NCBI GenBank assembly: GCA_903904855.1
Contig: CAIVEH010000249.1
Span: 1-51,366, forward strand
From: an uncultured Bacteroidota bacterium
GTDB lineage: Bacteria > Bacteroidota > Bacteroidia > Chitinophagales > Chitinophagaceae
DNA length: 51,366 bases
Direction: 5' to 3'
A model generated the notes under the pieces. That model made no database searches and had not been told where the DNA came from. It saw only the letters and a list, made by a program, of their open reading frames with translations. Below are positions 33,197 through 41,366 of the stretch, one piece after another. The translations under genes were made by a program, and so were the position numbers. Every line of letters begins with the position of its first letter. Position 1 is the first letter of the stretch.

Positions 33197-34153
33197 ATGA
33201 TCACTAAAATTAAAATAGCTGCATTCGGATTAATTAGCTTGCTGGCATGTAAATCTTATGCACAGGAGTGCCATAATGTATATCCTTATGTTCAGGGCAT
33301 AGTGTCGGACAATAATGGCTATGACCTGTTTGGATTCATGAAAAAGAATGCAAAAGATGTGGAGGTAAAAGCCCCGAAAATAAAGGAGTATTCAGGCGAT
33401 ACCTGGGGATACCTGCAGATAAGGGGGGTAAAAGTGCCATCGGTAGATATTAACCGAATAGATGACAGGTGGGAGAAAAACCACCTGAGTTACAGCCAGT
33501 TTATTAATGCAACGCTTGCATTATGCAATACAAAGGATGGTATGAAAGCGACTTGGTGGACCCGCCAATGCAACAATCCTAAAGGGCCGGTTTTTAATAT
33601 GAGGACCGATGAAGATGCAAAAGGTGAAGTGCCAATTGTTAAGTATACTGATATAACTAAAGAGCTGACTGAAAAGAAATTTACCCTTATTGAATACAAC
33701 AATACAAATTACAACCGCCGGGATTTTGATCAGTTTGTAAAGAACTACATTACTGTAGAAAAAGGCATTATTAAGGATGCCGAGGAGTATAAATCCATTA
33801 TTGAATTCTATAACAATTTCCTTAGCAAGTTTACTTACGTAGAAGATCCATTGCTGGAGGATAAGTCATTCCTGACCTTCTTTTCTACAAGCAAGAATAA
33901 ATTTATGGGCTGGTTTAATATCGAGAATTCAAAACTTTCGGGCCATATTGAACCACTGGATCTGCAATTTGAAAGGGATAGGGATACTGTAGTGAACCAC
34001 GTTTTCAAAAAGCTGGAACATAAGACAGTGTATGTGTATGGTGATGATGTCTTCGGTATGGAAAAAACCTTACTGAATTACGGATACGACCACCATATCA
34101 AGATGATCCGTAGAAAAACTTCGACCGATAAGAAATTCAATAAGGAGAAATAA
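33197..34153 (+). CDS. Secreted protein of unknown function
   Basis: 318 residues with a signal peptide (1-22, ending SYAQ). The mature part is charged and mostly alpha/beta: 'SGDTWGYLQIRGVKVPSVDINRIDDRW', 'CNTKDGMKATWWTRQCNN', 'NYNRRDFDQFVKNYITVEKG' and 'KTVYVYGDDVFGMEKTLLNYGYDHHIKMIRRK'. Three cysteines lie in the mature region. I recognise no family. The gene is followed by a good hairpin terminator and separated from the E1 gene by 91 bases, so it may share its transcript. Confidence 0.7.
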   Translation: MITKIKIAAFGLISLLACKSYAQECHNVYPYVQGIVSDNNGYDLFGFMKKNAKDVEVKAPKIKEYSGDTWGYLQIRGVKVPSVDINRIDDRWEKNHLSYSQFINATLALCNTKDGMKATWWTRQCNNPKGPVFNMRTDEDAKGEVPIVKYTDITKELTEKKFTLIEYNNTNYNRRDFDQFVKNYITVEKGIIKDAEEYKSIIEFYNNFLSKFTYVEDPLLEDKSFLTFFSTSKNKFMGWFNIENSKLSGHIEPLDLQFERDRDTVVNHVFKKLEHKTVYVYGDDVFGMEKTLLNYGYDHHIKMIRRKTSTDKKFNKEK

Positions 34154-34176
34154 TACCTCTTAATTGTTAATCTTCC

Positions 34177-34208
34177 AATGTCCTGGGTTTATTCACACCC
34201 GGGACATT
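34177..34208 (+). terminator. Rho-independent terminator
   Basis: A 12-bp stem (34177-34188 with 34197-34208, one T-G pair) around an eight-base loop, followed by GTATTTAT. It lies 24 bases after the stop at 34153. Confidence 0.75.
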
Positions 34209-34368
34209 GTATTTATGGAAAGAGAGCAAGTGTTAATCCAATATTATCTTTTCAATCCGGTATACTTTTGAAATAAAAAGTTATACAGAAACGGTGCATA
34301 AGTTTCGTATGTACAATCTGACAGCAATGGTTGAATCTCGTTAATTTCACTGCAAACATTAACTCTGC

Positions 34369-34824
34369 ATGAAAGTAATGATAATAATGGGTTCACAGAC
34401 CGATGAGTCTGTGATGAATGAATGCGCCAAATGGCTTGCATGGTTCAATATAGAACATGTAATGGTAGTGGCGTCCGCTCACCGAAATCCTGATAAGGTT
34501 AAGGACCTGATGGTAAATGCCAAAAGCAATGGTTATGGTGTGATAATAGCTGCTGCTGGTATGGCTGCTGCCCTTCCCGGCGTTTGTTCGGCCTATACGT
34601 CATTGCCAGTATTGGGAGTTCCACTTGATGGTGGCCTGCCGGGTGGTATTGATGCATTGTACAGTATTGTTCAGATGCCTGCAGGGTTACCGGTAGGAAC
34701 ACTGGCTGTGGGTAAAGCCGGAGCACGAAATGCAGCTGCACTGGCTGCAAGAATATTTGCGCTTTCGGATTCTGTAATTGCTGCAAGACTGGAAGAGTTT
34801 AAGGCAAACGACTACAGGATATAA
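34369..34824 (+). CDS. purE: PurE-family enzyme (N5-CAIR mutase) with altered active site
   Basis: 151 residues. PurE rearranges N5-CAIR to CAIR in purine synthesis (or carboxylates AIR directly in class II). Visible are 'MIIMGSQTDESVM' (nucleotide-binding GSxSD loop, Thr for Ser), 'VVASAHRNPDKV' (the conserved SAHR histidine at residue 38) and 'SIVQMPAGLPVGTLAVGKAGARNAAALAARI'. In E. coli PurE the block 'AGGAAHLPGM' contributes a second active-site histidine (His75). Here it reads 'AAGMAAALPGV', with alanine at that place (residue 68), and the following 'QSAALSGVDSL' region is 'DGGLPGGIDAL'. No purK lies in the window. The fold is unmistakable, but the activity should be checked. Confidence 0.85.
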   Translation: MKVMIIMGSQTDESVMNECAKWLAWFNIEHVMVVASAHRNPDKVKDLMVNAKSNGYGVIIAAAGMAAALPGVCSAYTSLPVLGVPLDGGLPGGIDALYSIVQMPAGLPVGTLAVGKAGARNAAALAARIFALSDSVIAARLEEFKANDYRI

Positions 34825-34918
34825 TGGTAATTCTGAAAAAAACAGTTAGTAGCTCTTTATATTATCGGCATAAGGCATAGTTAAATTGGATGCGATTTTT
34901 CTTAACCAAGCTTTAATA

Positions 34919-34947
34919 TTGACTTTGGCACGTTGTTTGTACCTTTA
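34919..34947 (+). promoter_or_regulatory. Candidate promoter of phoH
   Basis: TTG (34919-34921) is followed after 18 bases by TACCTTTA (34940-34947), close to the Bacteroidota -33/-7 pattern. It lies 26 bases upstream of the TTG start codon at 34973. Confidence 0.45.
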
Positions 34948-34972
34948 AATTAACCTCTTAAATTAACCCACA

Positions 34973-35977
34973 TTGACAGAAGCTATCATTAATCTAGAAA
35001 CGGTCAACCCGATTGAATTTTTCGGGGTCAACAACAGCAAGTTTGAGATACTGAAACGCAAATTCCCATTGCTCAAATTATTATCCAGGGGTACGCAGAT
35101 AAAATTGTCAGGTCAGCCAGACGAAGTAAGCGCTGCCCAGGTGAAGATAGGCCAGGTGATACAATATCTGGAGCGTAACGGTCACCTGTCTGAAAACTAT
35201 TTCTCAAAAATTCTTGGAGATGATGAGCAAGGTGATACAGGTAACGAAGATCCTGCCAATAACGATATTCTGGTATTTGGACCTAACGGAAGGGTAGTTA
35301 GGGCTAAGACCCAGAACCAGAAACTGATGGCCCAGGCATCTGAGAAGAATGACATCATTTTTGCAATAGGCCCGGCTGGAACCGGTAAAACATATACTGC
35401 TGTAGCGCTTGCAGTACGGGCGCTTAAAAATAAAGCTGTAAGAAAAATCATTCTTACCCGTCCGGCTGTGGAAGCAGGGGAGAGCCTTGGGTTTTTGCCC
35501 GGCGACCTGAAAGAAAAGATTGATCCTTACCTGAGGCCGCTGTATGATGCACTTGATGATATGATACCCAGCGATAAGCTGAATTATTATATGGCCAACC
35601 GCATTATTGAGATAGCACCTCTGGCCTATATGCGTGGTCGTACGCTTGATAATGCATTCATCATACTGGATGAGGCGCAAAACTCAACAGAACTGCAGTT
35701 GAAGATGTTCCTTACCCGTATTGGTTCCTCAGCCAAAGCTATTATTACCGGTGACCTCACCCAGATTGACCTGCCTAAAAATCAGAAGTCCGGATTGTTT
35801 AAAGCAACCCGGATATTGCAAGGTATTGAAGGTATAGCCCACATTACATTGGATGAAGCGGATGTGGTGCGGCACAGGCTTGTTAAGATGATTATCAGGG
35901 CATATGACAAAGACCAGGTGAGGGAGGATGAACTGGAAGAAAAGAGAGCAGCCAGAAGGGATCAGGCTACTTCCTGA
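34973..35977 (+). CDS. phoH: PhoH-family P-loop ATPase
   Basis: 334 residues. An N-terminal KH-like segment (about 20-70: 'FKILKRKFPLLKLLSRG'-type, seen as 'FEILKRKFPLLKLLSRGTQI') precedes the PhoH ATPase core. Walker A is 'GPAGTGKT' (133-140), 'LTRPAVEAGESLGFLPGDLKEKIDPYLRPLYD' is the family block, and Walker B is 'ILDEAQN' (231-237), followed by 'TGDLTQIDLP' and 'DVVRHRLVKMII'. PhoH proteins are RNA-associated ATPases linked with ybeY in RNA metabolism. The start is TTG at 34973; there is no ATG before the conserved region, so a TTG start is needed. It ends two bases from the convergent barrel gene. Confidence 0.92.
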   Translation: MTEAIINLETVNPIEFFGVNNSKFEILKRKFPLLKLLSRGTQIKLSGQPDEVSAAQVKIGQVIQYLERNGHLSENYFSKILGDDEQGDTGNEDPANNDILVFGPNGRVVRAKTQNQKLMAQASEKNDIIFAIGPAGTGKTYTAVALAVRALKNKAVRKIILTRPAVEAGESLGFLPGDLKEKIDPYLRPLYDALDDMIPSDKLNYYMANRIIEIAPLAYMRGRTLDNAFIILDEAQNSTELQLKMFLTRIGSSAKAIITGDLTQIDLPKNQKSGLFKATRILQGIEGIAHITLDEADVVRHRLVKMIIRAYDKDQVREDELEEKRAARRDQATS

Positions 35978-35979
35978 TT

Positions 35980-36654
35980 TTAGTTTTGCTGGGTGAATTT
36001 GCGGTATTTAGGCCTTAATTTATAGGAGCAGCCAAAATTGGCGAGGCCTTTGTATCCAAAGCCGAATTCGGCAAAGACTCCGAACCCATTACCGACTCTG
36101 AAACAAATCGGAGATAATTGTGCATTTAAAAAAAGCGGACTAGTGGAAGGATCATTAGTGTGAGGCGTCTGTACTTCGCTGAAATACCGGAGTCCTAACC
36201 CCATAAAGCTGTATAGCTGAAAATACTTACCAGATTCGTTTTCGGACTCATCATCACTTTCGTGGAAATACTCTCTCTTGATTTCAAAAGCAACAGTGAC
36301 AACCGATGCCTTGGTGGTATAGCTGGGAAACATAAATTTGCTACCTGAATTAGTATAAGTGTAAGCCAGGCTCTGGTAGCCGGCTGTAATTCCAACTGAA
36401 AAATTATCACTGGTATACCAGCGGTATGTAGCAAAGATGTTTCCGGTATGTGCTGTCTGAGTATAAGAGCCATCTTCATATACACCATGCCCGAAAGCGG
36501 GTAGAATGTATTCTGTTCCTGATATCAAGCCATAGCTGATGGCTATTTCCTTATCTCCTTTTAAAGATTGAGCAAATAAATTTGATGTAAACTGGCTGGT
36601 AAAGCAAAAGAATATAATAGAATATATTAGGGGCCTAAAAGTAATTGCAGACAT
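35980..36654 (-). CDS. Outer-membrane beta-barrel protein
   Basis: 224 residues from the ATG at 36654. A signal peptide (about 1-29: 'PLIYSIIFFCFTSQFTSNLFAQ') precedes barrel strands such as 'KEIAISYGLISGTEYILP', 'NIFATYRWYTSDNFSVGITAGYQSLAYTY' and 'FGVFAEFGFGYKGLANFGCSYKL'. An upstream in-frame ATG at 36729 would put 25 polar residues before the signal peptide, so it is rejected. Length and strand pattern fit a small barrel like the protein at 23681-24253, with which it shares its C-terminal motif. The coding ends of this gene and phoH lie two bases apart with no visible terminator. Function unknown. Confidence 0.75.
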   Translation of the reverse strand: MSAITFRPLIYSIIFFCFTSQFTSNLFAQSLKGDKEIAISYGLISGTEYILPAFGHGVYEDGSYTQTAHTGNIFATYRWYTSDNFSVGITAGYQSLAYTYTNSGSKFMFPSYTTKASVVTVAFEIKREYFHESDDESENESGKYFQLYSFMGLGLRYFSEVQTPHTNDPSTSPLFLNAQLSPICFRVGNGFGVFAEFGFGYKGLANFGCSYKLRPKYRKFTQQN

Positions 36655-36748
36655 TTTATTATCACCTTGGTAATTACCGCCAAAATACAATAATTGTTGA
36701 AAATTTAATGAAGAATTATTATTGGACATTGTTGCAAAATGAGATGAT

Positions 36749-37453
36749 TTAATTCAACAATTGATTTTGCAATTCCTTTGCCATATTAACAGATACGGGT
36801 GTATTCATCGCCAGTAGTTGTTCAATCATTTTTTCTCTATTTACCTTGGTGAATCTATCCTTTACTTTCGTCATTTTTTTCCTACCTGGGTCCACATTGT
36901 CAAACATTTCACGGATAGAATCATTAACTACAATATCCATAACGAGATGTACCCTGTCAGTTAATCCGAAATTGTTGATGCGGTGCGGCAGGTCGAAATT
37001 CATATACCAGCATTCACCTGCTTTCATGTCTACCCGCTCATTATCAATATAAAATTCCACCTGTGGGTTAGTAATTATTGGCACATGAATACGTGCTTCA
37101 CCTTCTTCAAAACCCAATTCCCTGTCGCGGTGTTCTTTTATGATAGCGCCAGGCTTAAGGTTGAGCAGACGGGTGGCTTTATGTTCGCAGGCGAATTGTT
37201 GATTGATGCTTTTCATGTAGGGGCATTGGTCCATCAGTATGGTATCCATAAATGCGGTGCCATTCCTGTTGTCGGCGAAAAGATTGGTCAGACTTCCATT
37301 TATTGATCTCAGTGGTAATGCGCTCCAATCGCCTTCATAGTCGTTGGTATTGTAGTGTCTTACCCATTGCTCATTCAGGGCGCTGAGTTCGGCCTGGAGT
37401 TTTTCGGCAGAAAAAGTAAATGGAAGCTGAAGGTATTTTATGATTGTTTTCAT
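36749..37453 (-). CDS. Aspartyl/asparaginyl beta-hydroxylase-like dioxygenase
   Basis: 234 residues. The double-stranded beta-helix core shows 'LLNLKPGAIIKEHRDRELGFEEGEARIHVPIITNP' with the HxD iron ligands (His-Arg-Asp in 'EHRDRE'), 'GECWYMNFDLPHRINNFGLTDRVHLVMDIVVND' with the distal His, and 'R.HLV' that would bind 2-oxoglutarate. Family members hydroxylate Asp or Asn residues or free amino acids with Fe(II) and 2-oxoglutarate. The substrate is unknown here. The C-terminal 60 residues are helical and basic, outside the core. It begins a minus-strand gene run, but spacing of about 50 bases to the next gene does not prove an operon. Confidence 0.85.
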   Translation of the reverse strand: MKTIIKYLQLPFTFSAEKLQAELSALNEQWVRHYNTNDYEGDWSALPLRSINGSLTNLFADNRNGTAFMDTILMDQCPYMKSINQQFACEHKATRLLNLKPGAIIKEHRDRELGFEEGEARIHVPIITNPQVEFYIDNERVDMKAGECWYMNFDLPHRINNFGLTDRVHLVMDIVVNDSIREMFDNVDPGRKKMTKVKDRFTKVNREKMIEQLLAMNTPVSVNMAKELQNQLLN

Positions 37454-37505
37454 AGGGTTAATGTTACAAAATTTTCCGGATTTTTTAACGTCTAAAGTCG
37501 TTCTG

Positions 37506-38276
37506 CTAACCTGATCCCCGATTGAACATCTTCTCCAGCATTGAATACAATTCCGGGTGATGCTCTTTCAGCTTATCTGGCTTCTCGAAAAAATATTCCG
37601 AAATCACAGCAAAAAACTCGGCATCATTAGTAGCGCCATAGCTGTCGATATCTGAGTGGCTTGTGGCGCGCATATGTTGAATGGTTTTGTGAATCTGGCT
37701 GGCCCAGGGCAAAACCTCAGGGCGGGTGAGCAGGTATTCGGGAATGCCATCAGTCGCACCATCGGCCTTATCTAACAGGTGTGCAAATTCGTGAATTGCG
37801 GTGTTACGGCCGTCAGTGGGGTTATTAAATGAGGAGCGGAGAGAAGGCTTTGAAAGCAGCATTTCGTGATGCAGTGCGCCATCGCCCACCATGCCCAGTA
37901 CATTTCTGCCTTCGCCTTCGGTTTCGAAATTTTTGCTGAAGGTGCCTTTGTACAACAGTACCTCTGAAATGTTATTGTACTTCCAATCGGGGAACGGGAA
38001 AATGAGTATTATGGCACTAGCGGCTACAAGGATGCGGTCCAGATCTTCGATCTCCACATCTATGCCGCGAATACTGGTATGCTCTATGAAGTCCTTTACA
38101 CGGGTTTCAAATGCCAGTTTGTCTTGGAGTTGGAGGTTTTGGTAAAAAGAAACATTGTCTTCCAGCAGCTGGCTCGTTGTGTCAGGAGCCTTATATTTAA
38201 GGGTACGTCCTTTATGATCGTAATAAATAAATGCACCAATTGCCATTGCAATAATCAGAATTATCAAGCCTGCCAT
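37506..38276 (-). CDS. mtfA: MtfA-like zinc metallopeptidase
   Basis: 256 residues with an N-terminal membrane helix (1-18: 'LIILIIAMAIGAFIYYDH'). The core has the MtfA/M90 pattern: 'LLEDNVSFYQNLQLQDKLAFETRVKDFIEHTSI', 'LVAASAIILIFPFPDWKYNNISEVLLYKG', the gluzincin motif 'AIHEFAHLLDKADGATDG' and 'AEFFAVISEYFFEKPDKLKEHHPELY' with the third ligand Glu. In E. coli MtfA is cytosolic, binds the Mlc repressor and has aminopeptidase activity. The membrane anchor is a known variant in Bacteroidota. Its partner here is not evident. Confidence 0.85.
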   Translation of the reverse strand: MAGLIILIIAMAIGAFIYYDHKGRTLKYKAPDTTSQLLEDNVSFYQNLQLQDKLAFETRVKDFIEHTSIRGIDVEIEDLDRILVAASAIILIFPFPDWKYNNISEVLLYKGTFSKNFETEGEGRNVLGMVGDGALHHEMLLSKPSLRSSFNNPTDGRNTAIHEFAHLLDKADGATDGIPEYLLTRPEVLPWASQIHKTIQHMRATSHSDIDSYGATNDAEFFAVISEYFFEKPDKLKEHHPELYSMLEKMFNRGSG

Positions 38277-38304
38277 GTTAGTAAAGTTAAGTGATATGAA
38301 TCAA

Positions 38305-39240
38305 TTAAAATACCATGCTGCTTATGGCATTGTAAAGATTGGTAACTATATAACTCATGCGTGCATAATCGAGGGTGTCGGGGGTATCGGTTGCCTCGTG
38401 ATAATTGGCGTTTCTGTAAAATGCAGTATCTATAATCATAAGGGCATCCCAGCCATAGGCCCAGTAATTGAGGTGGTCGGAAAAGTCAATACCGGGTAGC
38501 CATTTGGGTGCCTTAAATACTTTTGTAACTATGTTACCTCCATGTTTGAACCGGTGTGTAAATCTGCGAGTGAATTTCCCGCCTTTCAGTTTTCTTGCAA
38601 CAGTAATAAAGTTTCCCCTGGAGCCATAAAACCACTTTAAAAAGCCAACAGGATAATGCTGAGTATGGCGGGCATCTTTGTAAAAACCGATCATTTCGAT
38701 GCTGATCATACCTGCAACATTCACATTGTTGTCGGATAGCGCTTTGGCATGAACTGCGCTCCCCATATTCTGCGTCCGGAAAGATGGTGGCTCCTCAAGC
38801 GTATATGCTACAAGATCAATTCTGTATTTCCAGTTAGTGGTTGGCTCAAGTGATAATAACCGGGCTAATTCAAGTAGGGCAGCGATGCCACTTGCATTAT
38901 CATCTGCGCCTTTCTGATTATCGCATACATCATAATGTGCCCCAATAATTATCCGGGGAGCATCAGCAGGTCCAAATGAAGCAATAATATTTGAGTATGT
39001 TTTGCCTTTAACGGTATATGACTGCCTGGCAATAGTCTGGCCGGTTGCCCGTTCCAGTTCGTTGAAAATATAGGATGCAGTAATGTTTAATGCATTTGTG
39101 TCGTAAAAATTTCTGTATCCCTTACTTCCGGTTATCTGATAAACGTGCGTTTTCAAAATGGCTGAATCAGCTACAGGTTCACCATTTTTAGCGCTGCTGA
39201 TTATTGAGGGTAATAACAGCAGCAGGAGTAGTTTTTTCAT
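38305..39240 (-). CDS. Secreted M28-family metallopeptidase
   Basis: 311 residues. A signal peptide (about 1-20, ATG at 39240) precedes an M28 di-zinc exopeptidase domain. The metal ligands appear in 'IIIGAHYDVCDN' (His, Asp), 'GADDNASGIAALLELARLL' (bridging Asp), 'VAYTLEEPPSFRT' (catalytic Glu pair), 'SIEMIGFYKDA' and 'YHEATDTPDTLDYARM' (last His). Such enzymes act as aminopeptidases or glutaminyl-cyclase-like proteins. It should be periplasmic or exported. It ends 28 bases before mtfA, and exbD lies just upstream, so these may be co-transcribed. Confidence 0.87.
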   Translation of the reverse strand: MKKLLLLLLLPSIISSAKNGEPVADSAILKTHVYQITGSKGYRNFYDTNALNITASYIFNELERATGQTIARQSYTVKGKTYSNIIASFGPADAPRIIIGAHYDVCDNQKGADDNASGIAALLELARLLSLEPTTNWKYRIDLVAYTLEEPPSFRTQNMGSAVHAKALSDNNVNVAGMISIEMIGFYKDARHTQHYPVGFLKWFYGSRGNFITVARKLKGGKFTRRFTHRFKHGGNIVTKVFKAPKWLPGIDFSDHLNYWAYGWDALMIIDTAFYRNANYHEATDTPDTLDYARMSYIVTNLYNAISSMVF

Positions 39241-39269
39241 TTGGGTCAGTATCTGCAACCTATAAATAC

Positions 39270-39674
39270 CTATCTGTGATTATTCTCAACCGCCAGAACG
39301 GTGCGGAGGTTGAGGTCGTGGGCGGCGCGCATTACGGCTACTATGTTGTCGGCAGTGGCTTGCTTGTCGGCATTTATAACAACAGTTGGCTCGGCATCCT
39401 GCGATTTGGCTATGGCGCGGGAAATCCAGGGCTTGAGGGAATCTTCGGGAACAGATGTTGTACCTACAAAAAACTCCTGTTTGTCGTTGATTGATACAAC
39501 AACAGTCTGCTTGGCCTTGGTATCGCTTTTGGCTTTGGGGATACTGAGCTTAACCACATTGGGGTTGGCCAATGTGGATATGATCAGGAAGAATAAAAGC
39601 AGGATAAACAGGATATCATTCAATGCTGAAGCGTGCCCTGCCTGATCGTGCTGTGATCGTCTTTTTATTTTCAT
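39270..39674 (-). CDS. exbD: ExbD/TolR-family biopolymer transport protein
   Basis: 134 residues. A short cytoplasmic tail, one membrane helix (about 18-38: 'LNDILFILLLFFLIISTLA', with the conserved Asp in 'LNDI') and a periplasmic domain ('VVVSINDKQEFFVGTTSVPEDSL', 'PTVVINADKQATADNIVAVMRAAHDLNL'). It works with ExbB to feed proton-motive force to TonB. It starts ten bases after exbB ends, so the two form an operon. A MORN/TonB_C protein lies 11 kb away; a true tonB is not in the window. Confidence 0.92.
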   Translation of the reverse strand: MKIKRRSQHDQAGHASALNDILFILLLFFLIISTLANPNVVKLSIPKAKSDTKAKQTVVVSINDKQEFFVGTTSVPEDSLKPWISRAIAKSQDAEPTVVINADKQATADNIVAVMRAAHDLNLRTVLAVENNHR

Positions 39675-39683
39675 GTGGGGCGC

Positions 39684-40400
39684 TTAATGATGTGTATCCT
39701 GAATAATATCCAAAAATTCAACTGATGCCGCTTCCATGCGGTTTACGTTTTTATTGATTTGTGCAATTAGGTATGCATTGCCCATATAGGCTAGCAATCC
39801 TATTATCAGGCCGGTAGCAGAGGTTACCATCTTAGTATAAATACCACCTGCAATTGTCTCCAGTGAAAAACCCTGGTGCTGCACATTGAAAAACAGTATG
39901 ATCATACCGGCAATGGTTCCCAGGAAACCCAGTATAGGGGCTATGCCGGAAATGGATGAAATGATGGACAGGTTTTTTTCCAACTGGTAGACCTCTAGGC
40001 TACCTTCATTTTCCATCGATTTTTCGATAATTTCAATGGGTTTATCCATGCGGGTTACACCTTTTTCTATGATCCGGCCAACGGGATTATTCAGTTCTTT
40101 GCAGATAGCTATTGCCTTTTCTTTATTGCGCGATTCGATCTGCTCCCTGATGCGTTTCATAAACGACCGGTCGATAACCGATGCTTTACGGATAAATAAC
40201 AGCCGCTCAACAAATACATAAACCAATATTAAGGAGCAGAGCAGCAAAGGAATCATCAAAACGCCACCCTCGCTTAATAAATGCAACAGTGAAATTTTTT
40301 CGATGGTTGTTGCTGCCTCCTGCTGTGCTGCAGTTACCAGGCTATCGGCCGTTGCAGGGGTGGCATGAGCCTGAAGGAATAAAGTTGTTAAGAAAGTCAT
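39684..40400 (-). CDS. exbB: ExbB/TolQ/MotA-family proton channel protein
   Basis: About 238 residues from the ATG at 40400 (an ATG seven codons upstream at 40421 is possible). It has a first helix or signal-like segment, then 'LLSEGGVLMIPLLLCSLILVYVFVERLLFI', a cytoplasmic loop rich in Lys and Glu, and two closing helices, 'ISSISGIAPILGFLGTIAGMIILF' and 'GGIYTKMVTSATGLIIGLLAYMGNAYLIAQIN', carrying the conserved Thr and Gly residues of the proton path. With ExbD it energises TonB-dependent outer-membrane transport, or a related motor. Confidence 0.92.
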   Translation of the reverse strand: MTFLTTLFLQAHATPATADSLVTAAQQEAATTIEKISLLHLLSEGGVLMIPLLLCSLILVYVFVERLLFIRKASVIDRSFMKRIREQIESRNKEKAIAICKELNNPVGRIIEKGVTRMDKPIEIIEKSMENEGSLEVYQLEKNLSIISSISGIAPILGFLGTIAGMIILFFNVQHQGFSLETIAGGIYTKMVTSATGLIIGLLAYMGNAYLIAQINKNVNRMEAASVEFLDIIQDTHH

Positions 40401-40714
40401 GAGTGGAATTTGGATAAACAAATGTAACTAAATAACCTCAACCCCTAAAGGTGCTATCTTATAAATTTATAGAAATGCTAACGTTTGAATAGGGTAGAGC
40501 TGCTGGGTTTAGGCTATCTGTATGAATAATTTTTTTTTGAAAATTGTATTCTACTAATTTGTAATGTACTTATGAGAGCGAGAATTGTTTTAAACTTGTT
40601 TTTGTCCAGCCATTATTTTAATTTTTTGAAGGGAATATCCTGAATTCGAATTGAAATACTGTTTTTAATAGGTCTGAATGTTTAATCTGCATCTGAGTTT
40701 TCAGCCTCCCCCCT
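40401..40714. other. Intergenic stretch without a gene
   Basis: About 314 AT-rich bases between exbB and the RelE-type toxin gene, with stops in all frames. It contains the 5' region of exbBD. No hairpin or repeat is evident. Confidence 0.45.
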
Positions 40715-40966
40715 TTAATCATAAACATCTTTTTTGTTGCCTGCAGCAAGAATCAGCACCGTGAGCATCCGGTCGTTTATATCATAGATTATTCGATAAT
40801 CACCCTGACGTATCCTATAGCCAACCCTGCCCCTCATCTTTTTACAGCCTGCAGGTCTTGGATTTTGGGCTAAGCCAAGAATACAATTTCTGACTCGCGT
40901 ATAATCAGGCTCAGGAATTTTTTCCAGTTGTTTTTCAACCTGCTTTTCAATAAGCAACCGGTACAT
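40715..40966 (-). CDS. RelE/ParE-family toxin
   Basis: 83 residues. The fold is recognisable from 'MYRLLIEKQVEKQLEKIPEP', 'ILGLAQNPRPAGCKKMRGRVGYRIRQGDYRIIYDINDRMLTVLILAAGNKKDVY'-type blocks, in particular 'YRIRQGDYRIIYDI', the RelE catalytic strand pair. Members cut mRNA in the ribosome A-site. The start ATG shares one base with the stop of the upstream antitoxin gene (TGATG), a normal antitoxin-toxin coupling. The length is typical. Confidence 0.88.
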   Translation of the reverse strand: MYRLLIEKQVEKQLEKIPEPDYTRVRNCILGLAQNPRPAGCKKMRGRVGYRIRQGDYRIIYDINDRMLTVLILAAGNKKDVYD

Positions 40967-41193
40967 CAGTTATGTTTTCGTTTTTGCTCTATCGCTTTAA
41001 ACATATCCTCTGCAGGTACAAACTCCATTTTTCTGGCTTTAACTTTATCATAAGCTTTAATGCAAGCATATTCATCCAGGTCATCCAGCATTTTTTCGTA
41101 ATCTTTTACAGATAGTATGACACCTACTTTTTTACCTCCTGCATCGGTAATAAATTGATTTTTAGTTATCATTTTTTCAATATTATTGCTCAC
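40966..41193 (-). CDS. Phd/RelB-type antitoxin
   Basis: 75 residues: 'MITKNQFITDAGGKKVGVIL', 'SVKDYEKMLDDLDEYACIKAYDKVKARKMEFVPAEDMFKAIEQ'-type helices. The N-terminal part binds DNA as in Phd/YefM, the C-terminal helix caps the toxin. It precedes the toxin gene with a one-base overlap. An internal ATG at residue 8 is an alternative start. Antitoxins of this class repress their own promoter together with the toxin. Confidence 0.82.
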   Translation of the reverse strand: MSNNIEKMITKNQFITDAGGKKVGVILSVKDYEKMLDDLDEYACIKAYDKVKARKMEFVPAEDMFKAIEQKRKHN

Positions 41194-41318
41194 TCAAAGA
41201 TAAGCTTTTCATTAATGTCGAGCTAACGCAATTAATTTGTATCCATTTAAAGTTAACAACCTGTGCGTAAAAATGTATGACATTGGTCATTGAGGTTAGG
41301 ATTTAACTTTTCAGGTAG

Positions 41319-41326
41319 TATCTTTG
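41319..41326 (+). promoter_or_regulatory. -7 box of the sdh operon promoter
   Basis: TATCTTTG matches the Bacteroidota -7 consensus TAnnTTTG exactly and lies 41 bases before the sdhC ATG. A clear -33 TTTG is not visible; TTAG at 41296-41299 is at roughly the right distance. It would drive sdhC-sdhA-ATPase-nuclease-sdhB as one transcript. Confidence 0.55.
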
Positions 41327-41366
41327 CAGCGCATTTCTAAAAAGTTACTAAATTCAGCCGGATCGT

